Below, piece after piece: positions 63,311-64,000 of a DNA stretch of 64,000 nt. Source of the DNA: Fibrobacter succinogenes (GTDB lineage Bacteria; Fibrobacterota; Fibrobacteria; Fibrobacterales; Fibrobacteraceae); NCBI GenBank assembly GCA_902800345.1, contig CADCDO010000013.1, forward strand, positions 1 to 64,000, read 5' to 3'. A program made the translations under genes and the position numbers. The notes beneath the pieces are model-generated. The model saw nothing but the letters and a program-made list of their open reading frames with translations, was not told the DNA's origin and did no database searches. Positions within the stretch are counted from its first letter, which is position 1. Every line of letters begins with the position of its first letter.

Positions 63311-63447
63311 AAAGCCTCCAAATCGTTACCTAACTTTTGATAAATATTATAGCTTTTTTCGGATTTGATAATCATATTTTTAGTGAAAATATTGTGTTTA
63401 CTTAACACTTTAATGAAAGAAAACACGTTAAATTCTATATTTGGGGT

Positions 63448-64000
63448 ATGAATTTCAAAGATAGGATTATCCGCGCGACGGGCAAAAAGACGCCCTTCCG
63501 CCTTATCGTGGTCGATTTGACAGCGACCATGAACGAAATCGGACGCCATCACAACGCCAAAGGTTTTGCGCTCAAGTTGCTAGCCGAGAACTCTATCGCA
63601 AGCATTTTTCTCAGCGCAGGTCTCAAATTTGCAGGGACAGTATCCTACACTACGACGTATGGCGGCGAAATCACGAAAATTCAGACAGATTCTACGCCGA
63701 TGGGCCTTGTCCGTGCGATGATTCCGCAGGACGAACTCCAAGCGATAGGAGCTAACGAACCCGCCCTCGTGCCGCAGCACGTCAGCGTAGTCAAGCTGAA
63801 CGAACTGGGCAAGCGTGTCCACGAAAGCATTATCGAGGCGCCATCCGTGTCGATGGGACAAAACCTCGCCATGTACCTCTTGCAGTCCGAACAGATTCGA
63901 TCTGCGGTGGGCATCGAAGCCCGATTCAACGCACAGGATCCCAGTGTACTCGACTACGCCGCCGGGTTCTACATCGAAGCGTTCCCGGACCTCGAAGACA
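63448..64000 (+). CDS. hslO: Hsp33-type redox chaperone (partial, runs off the window)
   Basis: The first 184 codons are visible. After M-N-F-K-D-R-I-I-R-A-T come F-R-L-I-V-V-D-L-T, R-H-H-N-A-K-G-F-A-L-K-L-L-A-E, Y-G-G-E-I-T-K-I-Q and G-L-V-R-A-M, which match the N-terminal domain of Hsp33. The C-terminal zinc-binding Cys residues lie beyond the window. Hsp33 is a holdase activated by oxidation. An ATATTTGGGG segment precedes the ATG. The divergent DJ-1 gene may share a stress-related promoter region. Confidence 0.85.
   Translation, partial: MNFKDRIIRATGKKTPFRLIVVDLTATMNEIGRHHNAKGFALKLLAENSIASIFLSAGLKFAGTVSYTTTYGGEITKIQTDSTPMGLVRAMIPQDELQAIGANEPALVPQHVSVVKLNELGKRVHESIIEAPSVSMGQNLAMYLLQSEQIRSAVGIEARFNAQDPSVLDYAAGFYIEAFPDLED

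Overview
The window looks like a Fibrobacter chromosome. The evidence is four FISUMP-type genes (the Fibrobacter succinogenes major paralogous domain, ending S-V-R-C-x-K) on Ser-rich lipoprotein stems, a divergent GH5/GH9 cellulase pair with secretion-type C-terminal domains, FecR and outer-membrane barrel genes, and abundant TATATT/TATACTATC -10 boxes. Housekeeping genes (nfo, tpiA, secG, murD, tgt, leuA, recA, ruvA, topB, sufB, hslO) alternate with surface-protein genes and repeat-filled spacers.

Layout. 0-6 kb: tRNA-Asn, then a minus-strand operon FecR protein - barrel protein - nfo, and a YciH/SUI1 factor. 6-21 kb: two tandem giant cadherin-repeat adhesins (2913 and 1922 aa) with matching -10 regions, long leaders and the same C-terminal module, followed by the SRP RNA with a near-consensus promoter. 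21-34 kb: phosphatase, DUF5683 protein, pncC-recA, envelope proteins, tpiA-secG, murD, three identical tRNA-Leu(GAG) genes and tgt. 34-44 kb: GH5 and GH9 cellulases, an aminotransferase, a FISUMP lipoprotein, leuA. 44-54 kb: a scarred region with a frameshifted FISUMP gene, a TPR protein, an Rpn nuclease, a cut RhuM gene, ruvA and a ruvB gene broken by a junction to an inverted NamZ (DUF1343) fragment, then a FISUMP operon. 54-64 kb: topB, a reverse-transcriptase remnant, a hairpin array, a FISUMP lipoprotein, an Rpn nuclease, sufB, a DJ-1 protein and the start of hslO.

The most notable system is a diversity-generating retroelement (DGR) footprint. The FISUMP genes ending at 40891 and 58840 share nucleotide-identical invariant codons in their last 59 codons. 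Most other codons differ in the first two bases while keeping a third-position pyrimidine, as expected from adenine mutagenesis of AAY codons. The gene at 58840 is followed by a double hairpin, an array of GC-rich hairpins and a truncated DGR-type reverse transcriptase (YVDD motif) abutting topB. A second copy of the double hairpin, with compensating base changes, lies 2 kb away before sufB. No template repeat is visible, so the donor would have to act in trans or be lost.

Other unexplained structure: three spacers carry clusters of inverted repeats with different arm sequences but one geometry (arms ending in an inner A-tract/T-tract, 16-18 nt loops, roughly 85-100 bp periodicity); tgt and the TPR gene each have a second, diverged copy of their own C-terminal codons just downstream; and genome-repeat sequences are inserted in frame inside an aminotransferase and topB, and supply the start of a FISUMP gene.
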